Counted from the stretch's first letter, positions 35,686 to 45,282 are shown. The stretch is 46,767 nucleotides of DNA from Sphingomonadales bacterium (GCA_027489365.1 JAIXZV010000398.1:1-46767), one strand, 5' to 3'. A program made the numbers and translations. The notes: generated by a model from the sequence alone, not told the origin.

Positions 35686-35919
35686 ATGGCTATTCCCGAC
35701 GCCTATCGCGCCAATTTCGACACGCTGCTGCGCGCCGCCGCCGACGGCAATCTTGCCCTTCTCGAATGTACCGACGCTGCCACCGGCCAGCCACGCTACG
35801 TCGTCTGCGCCGTCGCCTTCGAGGGCGAGGCCTATGCGATGACCCCGTTCGGCCATCTCGCCGACGACGATCCCTTCAAACTCTATCGTCCGCCCGAGCC
35901 GGCGCCGCTCGCCGCCTGA
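35686..35919 (+). CDS. Small DUF6117-like backbone protein
   Basis: A 77-residue protein: AIPDAYRANFDTLLRAAADGNLALLECTDAATG, then YVVCAVAFEGEAYAMTPFGHLADDDPFKLY. Proteins of this pattern are nearly always encoded between the ParB-like gene and the large helicase/methylase on sphingomonad mobile elements. Function unknown. The ATG at 35686 follows AGGAG at nine bases. Confidence 0.75.
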   Translation: MAIPDAYRANFDTLLRAAADGNLALLECTDAATGQPRYVVCAVAFEGEAYAMTPFGHLADDDPFKLYRPPEPAPLAA

Positions 35920-35971
35920 CCCGACACCCGCCGCCGATACGCGGCGCACCCAACAGCTTTGGAGATTTATC

Positions 35972-38900
35972 ATGACCTTGCCGATCCTCGACGGGGCGCC
36001 GCTTGGCGCGTCCGCTGCCCTCGACGCCGATGCCGCAGCCGCATCCGCTCTTCATCAGGCAGCGATCGCGCTGCTCAGCCTCCTCGAGACGGGCACTCCG
36101 CTCGACGCGGGTTCGATCCGCGCGGCGATGACCGATGCGTTCGGCGCGAGCGACGCCGCCGGGGCGTGGAACTGGAAGCTCGCCTACGATGCGTGCGAGG
36201 CCGCCCAGCTCTTCCTGCTCCGCCGGCACGCCCTGGCAATTCAGCGCAGCTCTGTCGATCCGCACGACTGGCTCCGGCTCGTCGAGCGCATTGCCGCGCT
36301 AGCGCCGTCCCACACGCGGCGCTCGGAGACCAGCCAGGCGCTTCAGCAATTCTCGACGCCGCCCGGCTTGGGACTGGTCTCGACCCTCGCCGCCGGCATC
36401 CGGCCCGGCGACCTCGTCCTCGAACCCTCTGCCGGCACCGGGCTGCTCGCGGTCTTCGCCCAGTGGTTCGGCGCAAGGCTCCATCTGAACGAGCTCGGCA
36501 GCGGGCGCGCCACGTTGCTCGACCGGATCTTCCCGTCCATTCCCGTCACACGTCACGACGCCGCCCAGATCGACGATCGGCTCGAGCCCGAAGTCGTGCC
36601 CGACATCGTGCTCATGAACCCGCCCTTCTCCGCGATGCCGGGCGTCGCGCGCCGCATGCCGGGGACCGCGCTTCGACACATCGCCTCGGCACTTGCGCGG
36701 CTGCGCCCCGGCGGCCGTCTCGTCGCGATCACCGGCGCAAGCTGCGCCCCCGAGATGTCGGCCTGGCGGGACGAATTCGTGGCGCTCCAGCAGATGGGCC
36801 GCATCCTCTTTACCGCCTCGATCGACGGCCACGTCTATGCACGTCACGGCACCACGACCGAGACGCGCCTCACCGTGATCGACCGCCTGCCCGCAGCCCA
36901 GGCCGACGTGTTCGTGGCCGATCATGGTAAGGCTCCGGACCTCGCGACCCTGCTCGACTGGGTGCTCGCTGCGGTCCCGCCGCGTCTTCCGACGTCGCCT
37001 TCAACGCCGCCCCCGCCGCACAATGCCGGCTTCGGATCACATCACGCGTCCCGCAGGCCGTCAAGCGGGCCGACCAGTGCCCCGGCCGACACGGCGGACC
37101 CGCTCGTTTACGAGTCGGTCGACTGGGCGCCGGCCGACGATGCCCATCTCTCGCAATCGATCTACGAGCCCTTCGAGCTGCAATCGATCCGCATCCCGGG
37201 CGCGTGCGCGCATCCGACCGCGCTCGTCCAGTCGGCGGCGATGGCCTCGGTCGCCCCGCCACGCCCGACCTACCGACCCTGCCTGCCGCGCACCTTGATC
37301 GACCAGGGCATCCTCTCGGACGCGCAGCTTGAATCGATCATCTATGCCGGCGAGGCGCATAGCGGCTTCCTGGCCGGGACCTGGACCGTTGATGCGAATT
37401 TCGACCAACTGACCGCAGCGCCCGCCGACGCGGCCGATGCGGTCAGCTTCCGGCGCGGGTGGTTCTGCGGCGACGGCACCGGCGCGGGCAAGGGCCGCGA
37501 GGTCGCCGGCATCATTCTCGACAACTGGGTGCAAGGCCGCAGGCGAGCGCTTTGGGTTTCGCTCTCCGACAAGCTGCTCGAGGATGCCCAACGCGACTGG
37601 CGCGCGCTCGGGCAGGAGCCGCTTCGCGTCAGCCCGCTGTCGCGTTTTCGCCAGGGCGCGCCGATCACGCTTGGCGATGGCATCCTGTTCACCACCTACG
37701 CGACGCTCCGCAGCGAGGCGCGTGGACCAAAGGCGAGCCGCGTCCAGCAAATCGTCGATTTCCTCGGAGCCGATTTCGACGGCGTGATCGTCTTCGACGA
37801 AGCGCACGCCATGGCCAATGCCGCAGGCGGCAAGACCGAGCGCGGCGAACAGGCCGCCTCGCAACAGGGGCGCGCAGGTCTGCGCCTCCAGCATGCGCTC
37901 CCCAACGCTCGCGTCATTTACGTTTCGGCGACCGGTGCCACGACCGTTCAGAACCTCGCTTATGCCGAGCGTCTGGGCCTCTGGTTGGGCGAGGACTTCC
38001 CGTTCGCGACCCGTGCCGATTTCGTGTCGGCGATCGAGGAGGGCGGCGTCGCCGCGATGGAGGTCGTCGCCCGTGACCTGAAGGCACTTGGCCTTTACTC
38101 CGCAAGGTCGCTGTCGTTCGAAGGCGTTGAATATGACCTGCTCGAACATGAATTGAGCGAGGAACAGCGGCGCATCTACGACGCCTATGCCGAGGCCTTC
38201 CAGGTCATCCATCACAATCTTGATGCAGCCCTTCGCGCAGCCGGCGTCACGTCTTCCGAAGGCACGCTCAATCCACAGGCTAAATCGGCCGCCCGCTCGG
38301 CCTTCGAAAGCGCCAAGCAGCGCTTCTTCAATCACCTGATTACCGCCATGCAGACGCCCAGCGTCGTTGCCAGCATCGCCGAGGATCTGGCGGGCGGCGC
38401 GAGCGCGGTCGTCCAGATCGTCTCGACCGGCGAAGCGCTCATGGAACGTCGGCTTGCCGAAATCCCGACCGACCAATGGCACGATGTGGAAGTCGACATC
38501 ACGCCGCGCGAATATGTCCTCGACTATCTCGCCAACAGTTTCCCGGTGCAGCTCTATGAGCCCTACACCGATGCGAGCGGCAATCTCTGCTCGCGCGCCG
38601 TGACGCGCGACGGCAGCCCGCTTGAATGCCGGGAGGCCGTTGCCCGACGACAGGCGATGGTCGAGCGGCTCGCCGCCTTGCCTCCCGTGCCCGGTGCGCT
38701 CGACCAGATCGTCCAGCATTTCGGTCCGGAGGCCGTCGCGGAGGTCACCGGCCGCTCGCGGCGCATCGTGCCGCGCCAGCGCGCCGACGGCTCGATCCGC
38801 TTCGCCGTCGAGACCCGGCCGGCTGCCTCCAATCTCGCCGAGACCCAGAGCTTCATGGACGACCGCAAGCGCATCCTGATCTTCTCGGAGGCCGGAGGCA

Positions 38901-40315
38901 CGGGCCGCTCGTACCATGCCGACCTCGGCACCGCGAACCAGCGCCTGCGCGTCCATTATCTGCTCGAAGCCGGATGGAAGGCCGACACCGCGATCCAGGG
39001 GTTCGGGCGGACCAACCGGACCAACCAGAAGCAGCCACCCCGCTTCCGGCCGGTCACCACCAACGTCCGCGCGCAGAAGCGCTTCATCTCGACGATCGCC
39101 CGTCGCCTCGACACGCTGGGCGCGATCACGCGCGGACAGCGCCAGACCGGTGGCCAGAACATGTTCCGCCCCGAGGACAATCTCGAGTCCGTCTACGCCC
39201 GCGACGCGCTGCGGCAATTCTACGGCATGGTCTATCGCGGGAAGGTGGCGGGCTGCTCGCTCGAGGACTTCGAGGCGGCGACGGGTCTCAGCCTTCGCGA
39301 TGAGTCCGGGCTGCGCGACGAGCTGCCGCCGATCACGACCTTCCTCAACCGGACGCTTGCACTCACGATCGACATGCAGCGGATCGTCTTCGACGCTTTC
39401 GAAGCCCTGCTCGAGCGCCGGATTGAGGGGGCGATCGCCGCCGGCACGTTCGAGACCGGCCTCGAGACGCTGACCGCCGAGAGCTTCGTCGTGACCGCGC
39501 GCGAGACCATCTATGTCCATCCCGGCACCGGCGCCGAAACTCAACTGCTCACGATAGCGCGCAAGGATCGCAACCACCCGCTCGGTCTTGAAGACGCGTT
39601 GGTTCGCGCGCGCGATCCCGATGCTCGCTTGCTGGTCAATGAGCGCTCCGGCCGTGCCGCAGTTGCGGTTCGCGCGCGCAGCCACCTTCTCGAAGATGGT
39701 GGCGTCGAGGAGCGAGTGCGCCTGCTTCGACCGATGGAACGACCGTCGCTGTCGCTGAACGAGCTCGCCGAAAGTCACTGGCGGCCTCCCGACCCCGGTC
39801 GCTTCCGCGCCGCCTGGGCCGCCGAATGCGCCGACGTGCCCGAGTTCGAGACGACCATGATGCATGTCGTCGCCGGGTTGCTCCTGCCGATCTGGCGGCG
39901 CCTGCCTGGTGAATCGACGCGCGTCTATCGGCTCCAGACCGTCACCGGCGAACGCATCGTCGGACGCCGCGTGCCGCCGGCTTGGGTCGCAGCGACGCTC
40001 GGCGCGACCAGCAACGCGATATCCGCCGATGAGGCATGGACAATGCTCATCGCGGGAGAACCGGTTATTCACCTCGCAAACGGACAACGCCTTCAGCGGG
40101 TCCGCGCCATGCAGCTGCCGCGCGTCGAATTGACCGGGTTCAACGATCTCGGCGTCGAACGGTTGAAGGCGATGGGCCTGATGTCCGAGATCGTGGCGTG
40201 GAAGCTCAGGCTCTTCGTGCCGACCGGTGACGATGGCCCGGCCGTGCTCTCCCGGTTGCTCGAGCGCTTCCCCATCGAGCGCGTCGAGCAGCGTCCCACC
40301 GCCAGCGCGGCATGA
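35972..40315 (+). CDS. Bifunctional DNA methylase / strawberry-notch-type helicase
   Basis: A 1447-residue fusion. The N-terminal part (about 100-330) is an N6-adenine-type methyltransferase with a SAM-binding LEPSAGTGLLAVFA and MNPPFSAMP (Asn216). A linker leads to a superfamily 2 helicase with Walker A-like GTGAGKGR (502-509) and DEAH box (Asp609-His612), then ATGATTVQNLAYAERLGLW. The second RecA-like lobe is of the strawberry-notch type (FSEAGGTGRSYHADLGTANQ, then GFGRTNRTNQ near 1010-1020). The protein is a hallmark of large plasmids, ICEs and jumbo phages; it probably modifies or remodels the element's own DNA and may counter host restriction. The ATG at 35972 follows GGAG. The toprim gene begins 13 bases after its stop. 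Confidence 0.9.
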   Translation: MTLPILDGAPLGASAALDADAAAASALHQAAIALLSLLETGTPLDAGSIRAAMTDAFGASDAAGAWNWKLAYDACEAAQLFLLRRHALAIQRSSVDPHDWLRLVERIAALAPSHTRRSETSQALQQFSTPPGLGLVSTLAAGIRPGDLVLEPSAGTGLLAVFAQWFGARLHLNELGSGRATLLDRIFPSIPVTRHDAAQIDDRLEPEVVPDIVLMNPPFSAMPGVARRMPGTALRHIASALARLRPGGRLVAITGASCAPEMSAWRDEFVALQQMGRILFTASIDGHVYARHGTTTETRLTVIDRLPAAQADVFVADHGKAPDLATLLDWVLAAVPPRLPTSPSTPPPPHNAGFGSHHASRRPSSGPTSAPADTADPLVYESVDWAPADDAHLSQSIYEPFELQSIRIPGACAHPTALVQSAAMASVAPPRPTYRPCLPRTLIDQGILSDAQLESIIYAGEAHSGFLAGTWTVDANFDQLTAAPADAADAVSFRRGWFCGDGTGAGKGREVAGIILDNWVQGRRRALWVSLSDKLLEDAQRDWRALGQEPLRVSPLSRFRQGAPITLGDGILFTTYATLRSEARGPKASRVQQIVDFLGADFDGVIVFDEAHAMANAAGGKTERGEQAASQQGRAGLRLQHALPNARVIYVSATGATTVQNLAYAERLGLWLGEDFPFATRADFVSAIEEGGVAAMEVVARDLKALGLYSARSLSFEGVEYDLLEHELSEEQRRIYDAYAEAFQVIHHNLDAALRAAGVTSSEGTLNPQAKSAARSAFESAKQRFFNHLITAMQTPSVVASIAEDLAGGASAVVQIVSTGEALMERRLAEIPTDQWHDVEVDITPREYVLDYLANSFPVQLYEPYTDASGNLCSRAVTRDGSPLECREAVARRQAMVERLAALPPVPGALDQIVQHFGPEAVAEVTGRSRRIVPRQRADGSIRFAVETRPAASNLAETQSFMDDRKRILIFSEAGGTGRSYHADLGTANQRLRVHYLLEAGWKADTAIQGFGRTNRTNQKQPPRFRPVTTNVRAQKRFISTIARRLDTLGAITRGQRQTGGQNMFRPEDNLESVYARDALRQFYGMVYRGKVAGCSLEDFEAATGLSLRDESGLRDELPPITTFLNRTLALTIDMQRIVFDAFEALLERRIEGAIAAGTFETGLETLTAESFVVTARETIYVHPGTGAETQLLTIARKDRNHPLGLEDALVRARDPDARLLVNERSGRAAVAVRARSHLLEDGGVEERVRLLRPMERPSLSLNELAESHWRPPDPGRFRAAWAAECADVPEFETTMMHVVAGLLLPIWRRLPGESTRVYRLQTVTGERIVGRRVPPAWVAATLGATSNAISADEAWTMLIAGEPVIHLANGQRLQRVRAMQLPRVELTGFNDLGVERLKAMGLMSEIVAWKLRLFVPTGDDGPAVLSRLLERFPIERVEQRPTASAA

Positions 40316-40328
40316 ACGGGGGCATGCC

Positions 40329-41354
40329 ATGGAACATCCCGCGACAGCGTTATCGCGCGACCTTGCCGGCCAGGCCGAACGCGTCTGCCGCCGCTATCTT
40401 TCCAACGGACGTCGCGAGGGCAGCTATTGGCTGGTGGGCGACAAGCACAACACGCCGGGCCGAAGCCTCTATTTGCGCCTTCGCGAGACCAGCGACGGCG
40501 GCTTCCCCGGCAAGTGGACTGACGCACAATCCGGCGAGCATGGCGATCTTCTGGACATTCTGCGCGCGGCAACCGCGGGCGGCACGGTCGCCGAAGCGCT
40601 GCGCGAGGCACGCGATTTTCTCAATCAGCCCGACCCGCCACCATCTCCCGGAAGGGCACGCAGTCGCCGACGGCGGTCCAGCCCGAGCGTGGCGGCACGA
40701 CGGCTGCTCGATTTGTCCCGGCCGATCAACGGCACGCTCGCGCAAGTCTATCTGCGGGGTCGGGGCATCCCCACGCTGCCGGGGCTCGCAGCGCTGCGCT
40801 TCCACCCGCGCTGCTGGTATCGTCCATCTGCCGACGATCAGCTCAATGTGCCGGACGCCATGCCGGCAATGATCGCCGCGGTGACCGACCTGAACGGCCG
40901 TGTCACTGGCGCGCACCGGACCTGGTTGACGATGGACGGACAAGACAAGGCGCTGGTTGCCAGCCCCCGCCGGGCGATGGGCAATCTCCTCGGCCACGGC
41001 GTCCGCTTTGGCCGGGGATCGAGCGTGATGGTCGCAGGCGAAGGCATCGAGACCATGCTTTCGATCAGGACGGCGCTGCCCTTCATGCCGGCAATCGCAG
41101 GGCTATCGGCAGCGCATCTCGCGGCGATCGCGTTCCCACCCAAGCTGGAACGTCTCTATGTCTCGCGCGAACCGGACAAGGCCGGGCGCAAGGCGTTCGA
41201 AACGCTCAGCGAGCGCGCGACAGCATGCCGCATCCAGCTGTTGCCGCTCGATCCTGAGGCAAGCGATTTCAATGCCGACCTGCGAGCACTCGGCGCGGAC
41301 GCCCTTGCCAGACGGCTCAGGTCGCAGTTGATCGTCGAGGATCGGTCGATCTGA
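40329..41354 (+). CDS. Toprim-domain primase/helicase-like protein (DUF7146 type)
   Basis: A 341-residue protein of the backbone family. The N-terminal part recalls a primase zinc-binding-like domain without cysteines (YLSNGRREGSYWLVGD, RSLYLRLRETSDGGFPGKWTDAQSGEHGDLLDIL). The C-terminal part is a Toprim fold: VMVAGEGIETMLSI provides the conserved Glu and LYVSREPDKAGRKAFETL the DxD-like position, here EPD, so one Asp is replaced. The ATG at 40329 is chosen because it starts the conserved region; the open frame upstream is within the helicase gene. Probably works with the helicase in element replication or transfer. Confidence 0.85.
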   Translation: MEHPATALSRDLAGQAERVCRRYLSNGRREGSYWLVGDKHNTPGRSLYLRLRETSDGGFPGKWTDAQSGEHGDLLDILRAATAGGTVAEALREARDFLNQPDPPPSPGRARSRRRRSSPSVAARRLLDLSRPINGTLAQVYLRGRGIPTLPGLAALRFHPRCWYRPSADDQLNVPDAMPAMIAAVTDLNGRVTGAHRTWLTMDGQDKALVASPRRAMGNLLGHGVRFGRGSSVMVAGEGIETMLSIRTALPFMPAIAGLSAAHLAAIAFPPKLERLYVSREPDKAGRKAFETLSERATACRIQLLPLDPEASDFNADLRALGADALARRLRSQLIVEDRSI

Positions 41355-41689
41355 AGCGCTCGGATCTCGATCGCCATTGCTACCGACCGTTATGGCTGCT
41401 GGATCATGCTCGTCCAGACTGTCTGCCGCCGGCAGAGCCTCGCCCGCGGCCTTCCCAGAGGGCGACGGGTCGGCGGCGCGGGCAGGCGAACAACCCCTGC
41501 GCCACGGCTATTTTCCGCCGCGGGCGTGTCGCCCGCTTTGCATCGCGATTCAAAATAGCCGCGCTTCAGGGTCCTCCGCTTCGCTCCGGCGCCCGTGCTG
41601 CGCCCGGCCGTGCGCGCCCGCCCGCGCCGCCACCTCTTGTCGCCGTGAAGGCCGCTCGAGGGCGAGGGGCCAGCTTGAGGGCAGACATC
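41355..41689. other. Non-coding 335-base region with a nested inverted repeat
   Basis: No gene is supported here. The outer arms CGGCTATTTT (41505-41514) and AAAATAGCCG (41552-41561) enclose a 37-base segment that itself contains GCGGGCG-TGT-CGCCCGC (41520-41536) and ATCGCGAT. The rest is very GC-rich. The region lies between the toprim gene and the DUF2493 gene and could be a leader, an origin-like site or a transfer site. None of these can be chosen from sequence alone. Confidence 0.5.
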
Positions 41690-42613
41690 ATGGACGAGCA
41701 TCACGACATCACGACCGACGGCGGATCCCAATTCTCTCACCTCCTCGAAGAACTCGAATTGTTCGGACGCCGCCCCTATGACGACGATCTGGACCCACGG
41801 CCCTTGCCCGAAGGACGGCTGGTCGAAGCCGCCGCCGCCGACAGCTTCGATGCGATGGCCGCCTGCCTCTCCGATACCCGTCTTGAGCCCGAGCTTGAGG
41901 ATATCCTCTGGGGCTTCACCAACGTCTTCCACCGTGCCTCGGAACGGGTCGATCGTGAACTGGACGCCAACGAACTGGCCCAGGCCCGGTCACAGCGCGA
42001 GCAGGATGGATCCGAGGTCAAGTCGGTCGAGCTGGAGCGCCTGATCGCCGAAGGCCGGTCGATGATCGAGCGCCGCGATGCGATGGAAGCATTTCGCGAA
42101 GCCTTCGCCGACCAGTTTCGGCATTTTCTACGCAAGCCTTGGCTACCCAGGGCAGGCTCCGCGCTCAATCGCAAGACGATGACTGCAGCGGTGGTCGAGA
42201 GCCGTGACTTCATCAACGCCCGGCGCTGGACCGACAGCCGCTTGCTCCTGCCACCCGGCGAACGCGTCTATGTCAGCGGCGGCGCCGACTATAATGACCA
42301 TCGCAAGATCTGGCAGGTGCTCGACGATGTGCACTCCCGGCATCCCGACATGGTGCTGATGCATGGCGGGTCGCGCAGTGGCGCCGAGAAGATCGCAGCG
42401 CTCTGGGCAGCACAGCGTCGGGTCACGCAGATGCCGTTCGCACCGGATTTCACCAAGCACAGCCGAGCCTCGGCTCCCTTCAAGCGCAACGACCTGGTTC
42501 TCTCGCTGATGCCCCGTGGGATCATCATCTTCCCCGGTGGTGGCATCCAGGACAATCTGTTCGACAAGGCACGCCTCGCGGGTATCGCGATCATCGATCA
42601 TCGGAGGCGATGA
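41690..42613 (+). CDS. DUF2493 / SLOG (YspA-like) family protein
   Basis: A 307-residue protein. The N-terminal 160 residues are helical and acidic; the C-terminal domain is the DUF2493 form of the SLOG Rossmann fold: VYVSGGADYNDHRKIWQVLDDVH, VLMHGGSRSGAEKIAALWAAQRRV (the GGsxGA-E loop), FKRNDLVLSL and IIIFPGGGIQDNLFDKARLAGI (the PGG motif). SLOG proteins bind nucleotide-derived signals or free nucleotides and several act in defence. This version is a common companion of the helicase/toprim backbone. The ATG at 41690 is preferred over 41645 as the conserved start; the ribosome site is weak (GAGGG). Confidence 0.85.
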   Translation: MDEHHDITTDGGSQFSHLLEELELFGRRPYDDDLDPRPLPEGRLVEAAAADSFDAMAACLSDTRLEPELEDILWGFTNVFHRASERVDRELDANELAQARSQREQDGSEVKSVELERLIAEGRSMIERRDAMEAFREAFADQFRHFLRKPWLPRAGSALNRKTMTAAVVESRDFINARRWTDSRLLLPPGERVYVSGGADYNDHRKIWQVLDDVHSRHPDMVLMHGGSRSGAEKIAALWAAQRRVTQMPFAPDFTKHSRASAPFKRNDLVLSLMPRGIIIFPGGGIQDNLFDKARLAGIAIIDHRRR

Positions 42614-42770
42614 CCCGACATGATTTTGTCAGAGCTCGGATCGACGGGCTATTTGCAGTCGCACGCAAGTCAAATCGAAATCGCCCAAAATGGCGTCATA
42701 TGCTCGTTGGTCCTAGCCGCCCCGAGTACCTCTTCGCTATGCTGACGGCCTCAAGTTGCGGGGAGCTAGC

Positions 42771-43529
42771 ATGATGGCGCGATCGGTTTCATTCGGCTCC
42801 GGTGCTGGCGGATATCGATGGGTCGATCGCGACGGTAACGAGATCGAGCCGAACAAGTCGATCGCGGACTGGTCGCTCTACAAACTCTGCCGGCGAGAGC
42901 ACAATATCGCGCTTGGATGCCGCACGCTTCGGATCGGCAACATGTCATATTATGCGCGGTTCGATGACCCCGACATCGGCGACGATCAGGAGGGGGTGAA
43001 GATAGAGCTGCGCGACCATGGCGGCAGGATGGTGCCGTACCATATGATGACGGGCTACAATCTCATCTTCTGCGCAGCGACCGAGCCGGTGACCGACTTC
43101 AGTGACTATGACAGTTGCTATCGTATCACCGACCCCGTGCTCTTCGGTCAGCTGATCGCTGGGGAACTCATCGAGCAAATATCCCCGAACGACATGCAAG
43201 TTTTCACGTTGAGCGCACGCAAAAGCCTGGGGAGATCCTATGGACCGGAGACGCTGGCGGAACTCAGCGATATCGGGTTCGAAGTCTATCGCAAGGAAAT
43301 GAGATACCTCGACCCTGAGGAGGTTACCGAGGACGACTGCATGATGGACGGCATCCCCTTCTGGAAAGCCAAGACCTACGCCCATCAAAGAGAGTTCAGA
43401 TACCTCTTCAGACCCTATGGCAATGGCGTCACGGCCTCACTGTCCCGCTTCGAGCGTGACTATATCGATCTCGATCTCAGCGACATTTACGATCGCTTGC
43501 CGGTCGCGGCGGCTGAGCCGGTCGAATGA
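42771..43529 (+). CDS. Unknown protein, first of a coupled pair
   Basis: A 252-residue protein that I cannot assign. Its aromatic, charged style with ADWSLYKLCRREHNIALGCRTLRIGNMSYYARFDDPD near the N-terminus and FWKAKTYAHQREFRYLFRPYG near the C-terminus is reminiscent of DUF2971-like proteins (an early LYK..., late REFRxLF), but this is weak. No signal or membrane segment. The ATG at 42771 follows GGGGAG; a second ATG follows directly. The stop overlaps the next gene in ATGA, so the pair is coupled. Confidence 0.6.
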   Translation: MMARSVSFGSGAGGYRWVDRDGNEIEPNKSIADWSLYKLCRREHNIALGCRTLRIGNMSYYARFDDPDIGDDQEGVKIELRDHGGRMVPYHMMTGYNLIFCAATEPVTDFSDYDSCYRITDPVLFGQLIAGELIEQISPNDMQVFTLSARKSLGRSYGPETLAELSDIGFEVYRKEMRYLDPEEVTEDDCMMDGIPFWKAKTYAHQREFRYLFRPYGNGVTASLSRFERDYIDLDLSDIYDRLPVAAAEPVE

Positions 43530-44185
43530 AGCTTTCCGATTTGGGGCAGGACCCCGCGCAGATACGCTTCGGCGATCTCAAGCGCAGATACGCCAGGGAC
43601 TATGTCGCCCTGCGGGCCTACGATCAGCCGATCTTTGCCGATATCGGTCCAGCGCCCGGCGCTTGGACCAAGCTCCACCTGGAGAGCGGGCCTTACACGA
43701 TCGGTACGCCGAATGTGCTCGAATGGGACTTCACCGCATGGCGGGATGACATCACCATCGAGATGATCCAGCCAGCAAGCGAAGAGGTCAACGATATCAT
43801 CTGGTCTGAATTTCCGATCTCCGCGCTTTGGAACGATCCGCCTTTCTCCGTCGGCTTCCTGCAGGAAGTCCAGCTGCGCTCCAATCTCTACCGGCTGGAG
43901 CATGTCGAGACGCTGCTGGACCTTGATGAGAAGCCACTGATCCGCTTGACACAAGGGCTGACGATCTGGAACGTTCAGTGGCTGCATTCGGTGTCGCTTG
44001 ATCCGCCGCCGGAAAAGGGAGCCCGATATCGCTTCGTGACTACATTCATGCATCCGAGTTATGGATTTCTGGATTTCAATGGCATCGTTGCCGCAAGCTT
44101 GATGCCCAGCTGGGCAGAGCGGGCGCTGCCAATCCACGAGAAGATAGAATTCAAACGCGTGGAAGGTAGCGGCGGCTACTGCTGA
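43526..44185 (+). CDS. Unknown protein, second of a coupled pair
   Basis: A 219-residue soluble protein without a motif I recognise (RFGDLKRRYARDYVALRAYDQPIF, then WNDPPFSVGFLQEVQLRSNLYRLEHVETLL). The start overlaps the preceding stop (ATGA). Both genes look like accessory cargo in a mobile backbone. A toxin-antitoxin or defence pair is one reading; there is no direct evidence. Confidence 0.55.
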   Translation: MKLSDLGQDPAQIRFGDLKRRYARDYVALRAYDQPIFADIGPAPGAWTKLHLESGPYTIGTPNVLEWDFTAWRDDITIEMIQPASEEVNDIIWSEFPISALWNDPPFSVGFLQEVQLRSNLYRLEHVETLLDLDEKPLIRLTQGLTIWNVQWLHSVSLDPPPEKGARYRFVTTFMHPSYGFLDFNGIVAASLMPSWAERALPIHEKIEFKRVEGSGGYC

Positions 44186-44441
44186 GCTCGGTCAATCGAC
44201 ATGAGCGAAAACCCGGTCACTTTGCGTCGCATAGGCGAAGGCCATTCCCGTTGATCGCCCCGGTCCACCGGACGCAGCCGGGCTAGCCTGACTCTGGGCA
44301 CGCACCGGCGGGGCGCAACGCGGCGCCTCCGGCCCCGCATCCTCCACTGCGTTTCGGCCCTGCGGGTGCACCCCACCTTGAGTGCGCGCCCGGTCCGGCT
44401 TCGCCGCCCGGCCGTGCCCGGCGGCACTCTGGAGAACCGTC

Positions 44442-44627
44442 ATGAAGGCCGAACTTCGACGACTGCGCCGCCGGCTCGAGACCATGCCCGCCGACGAGCG
44501 CTATGTGTTCGAAGCGATGCGCTTTCGCGGCCTTCGTTACCGCGCAATCGGCGAAGAAATGGGTCTCACGCCGAGAGAGGTCGAGGCGCTGTTCGCCCGC
44601 GCGCTGCTCCACATGTTTTCCGATTGA
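44442..44627 (+). CDS. Sigma-70 region 4-like small DNA-binding protein
   Basis: A 61-residue protein that is essentially one helix-turn-helix: LETMPADERYVFEAMRFRGLRYRAIGEEMGLTPREVEALFARALLHM. The pattern PxxxRxVFxxxRFxGLxYxxIAxxxGLTxxEVExxxxxAL is that of sigma factor region 4, which binds the -35 element. It lacks regions 2 and 3, so it cannot be a sigma factor alone and may act as an anti-sigma competitor or a co-activator for element genes. The ATG at 44442 follows GGAGAACCGTC, the same ribosome site and spacing as the ParB-like gene. About 250 bases of GC-rich leader with no gene lie upstream. Confidence 0.7.
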   Translation: MKAELRRLRRRLETMPADERYVFEAMRFRGLRYRAIGEEMGLTPREVEALFARALLHMFSD

Positions 44628-44655
44628 TGCCTAGAACGTCGCAAGCCTGCGTCGA

Positions 44656-45282
44656 CTAAGCGATCCCTCTCGCGAAGATCGGGGCGCCAACGCTTCCCAC
44701 ATTCCATTCCCTATGCGTCTGCCGCAATTCGCCCAGCAGCTTGCGATGGTTCTCAAACACTTCGCCCTGGCGCTGGGTGATCGCATCGCCCGCTTTGCCC
44801 ATCGTTTCCGAGCAATCGATGATGTCATAATCGGCGCGACCGCGAACGGCGGTGATGATCGCGACATGCCCCGGGTGGAGCCGCTTCCGATCGGTGTTCC
44901 TGTAGTAAGGATATAGCACGATGTCGCCGGGCGCGGGCTCGGTCACGGCGCGGAAGAACAGGTGCCGACCGCGTGCGTCGTCAAACATCGTGTCGGTGTA
45001 GAGCTGATGGTCATGGACCCGGGGCTGGTTGCGGTCGAGCCGGAAGCACCAGGCAACGAAACCGCTGCAGTCAGCTTCGATTCCAATCGGCCAGTCATCC
45101 GTAGACGGCAGCGGCGGCTTCGCCTCGTTGAGATACTTGGTGCGCTTGCCGAGCGCGTTTCGCGCCCTGTCCACAACCGCGTTGCCAGATAATGCCCAAG
45201 CGCGATCAGACCCGATTGGCAGCGTTGCCGCTCCGATCCCGATCAACAAGCTTCTACGGCTGAGAGTGTCGATCTTCTGCAT
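44656..45282 (-). CDS. Tat-exported NlpC/P60- or CHAP-like cysteine hydrolase
   Basis: A 208-residue protein. The N-terminus LSRRSLLIGIGAATLP is a twin-arginine signal, so it is probably exported folded; cleavage follows RAWA. The mature domain has ADCSGFVAWCFRLD with Cys72 as the nucleophile and HPGHVAIITAV with His139 as general base, the arrangement of NlpC/P60-CHAP enzymes that cut peptidoglycan peptides or act as amidases. The ATG at 45282 is preferred over 45300 because GGGGA lies eight bases upstream. On its own strand; divergent from the MNT-HEPN gene. Confidence 0.75.
   Translation of the reverse strand: MQKIDTLSRRSLLIGIGAATLPIGSDRAWALSGNAVVDRARNALGKRTKYLNEAKPPLPSTDDWPIGIEADCSGFVAWCFRLDRNQPRVHDHQLYTDTMFDDARGRHLFFRAVTEPAPGDIVLYPYYRNTDRKRLHPGHVAIITAVRGRADYDIIDCSETMGKAGDAITQRQGEVFENHRKLLGELRQTHREWNVGSVGAPIFARGIA

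Noticed and set aside
37061..40330. Reverse open frame of 1089 codons
   Set aside because: Shadow of the methylase/helicase gene, which shows SAM, Walker and DEAH motifs in the forward frame.
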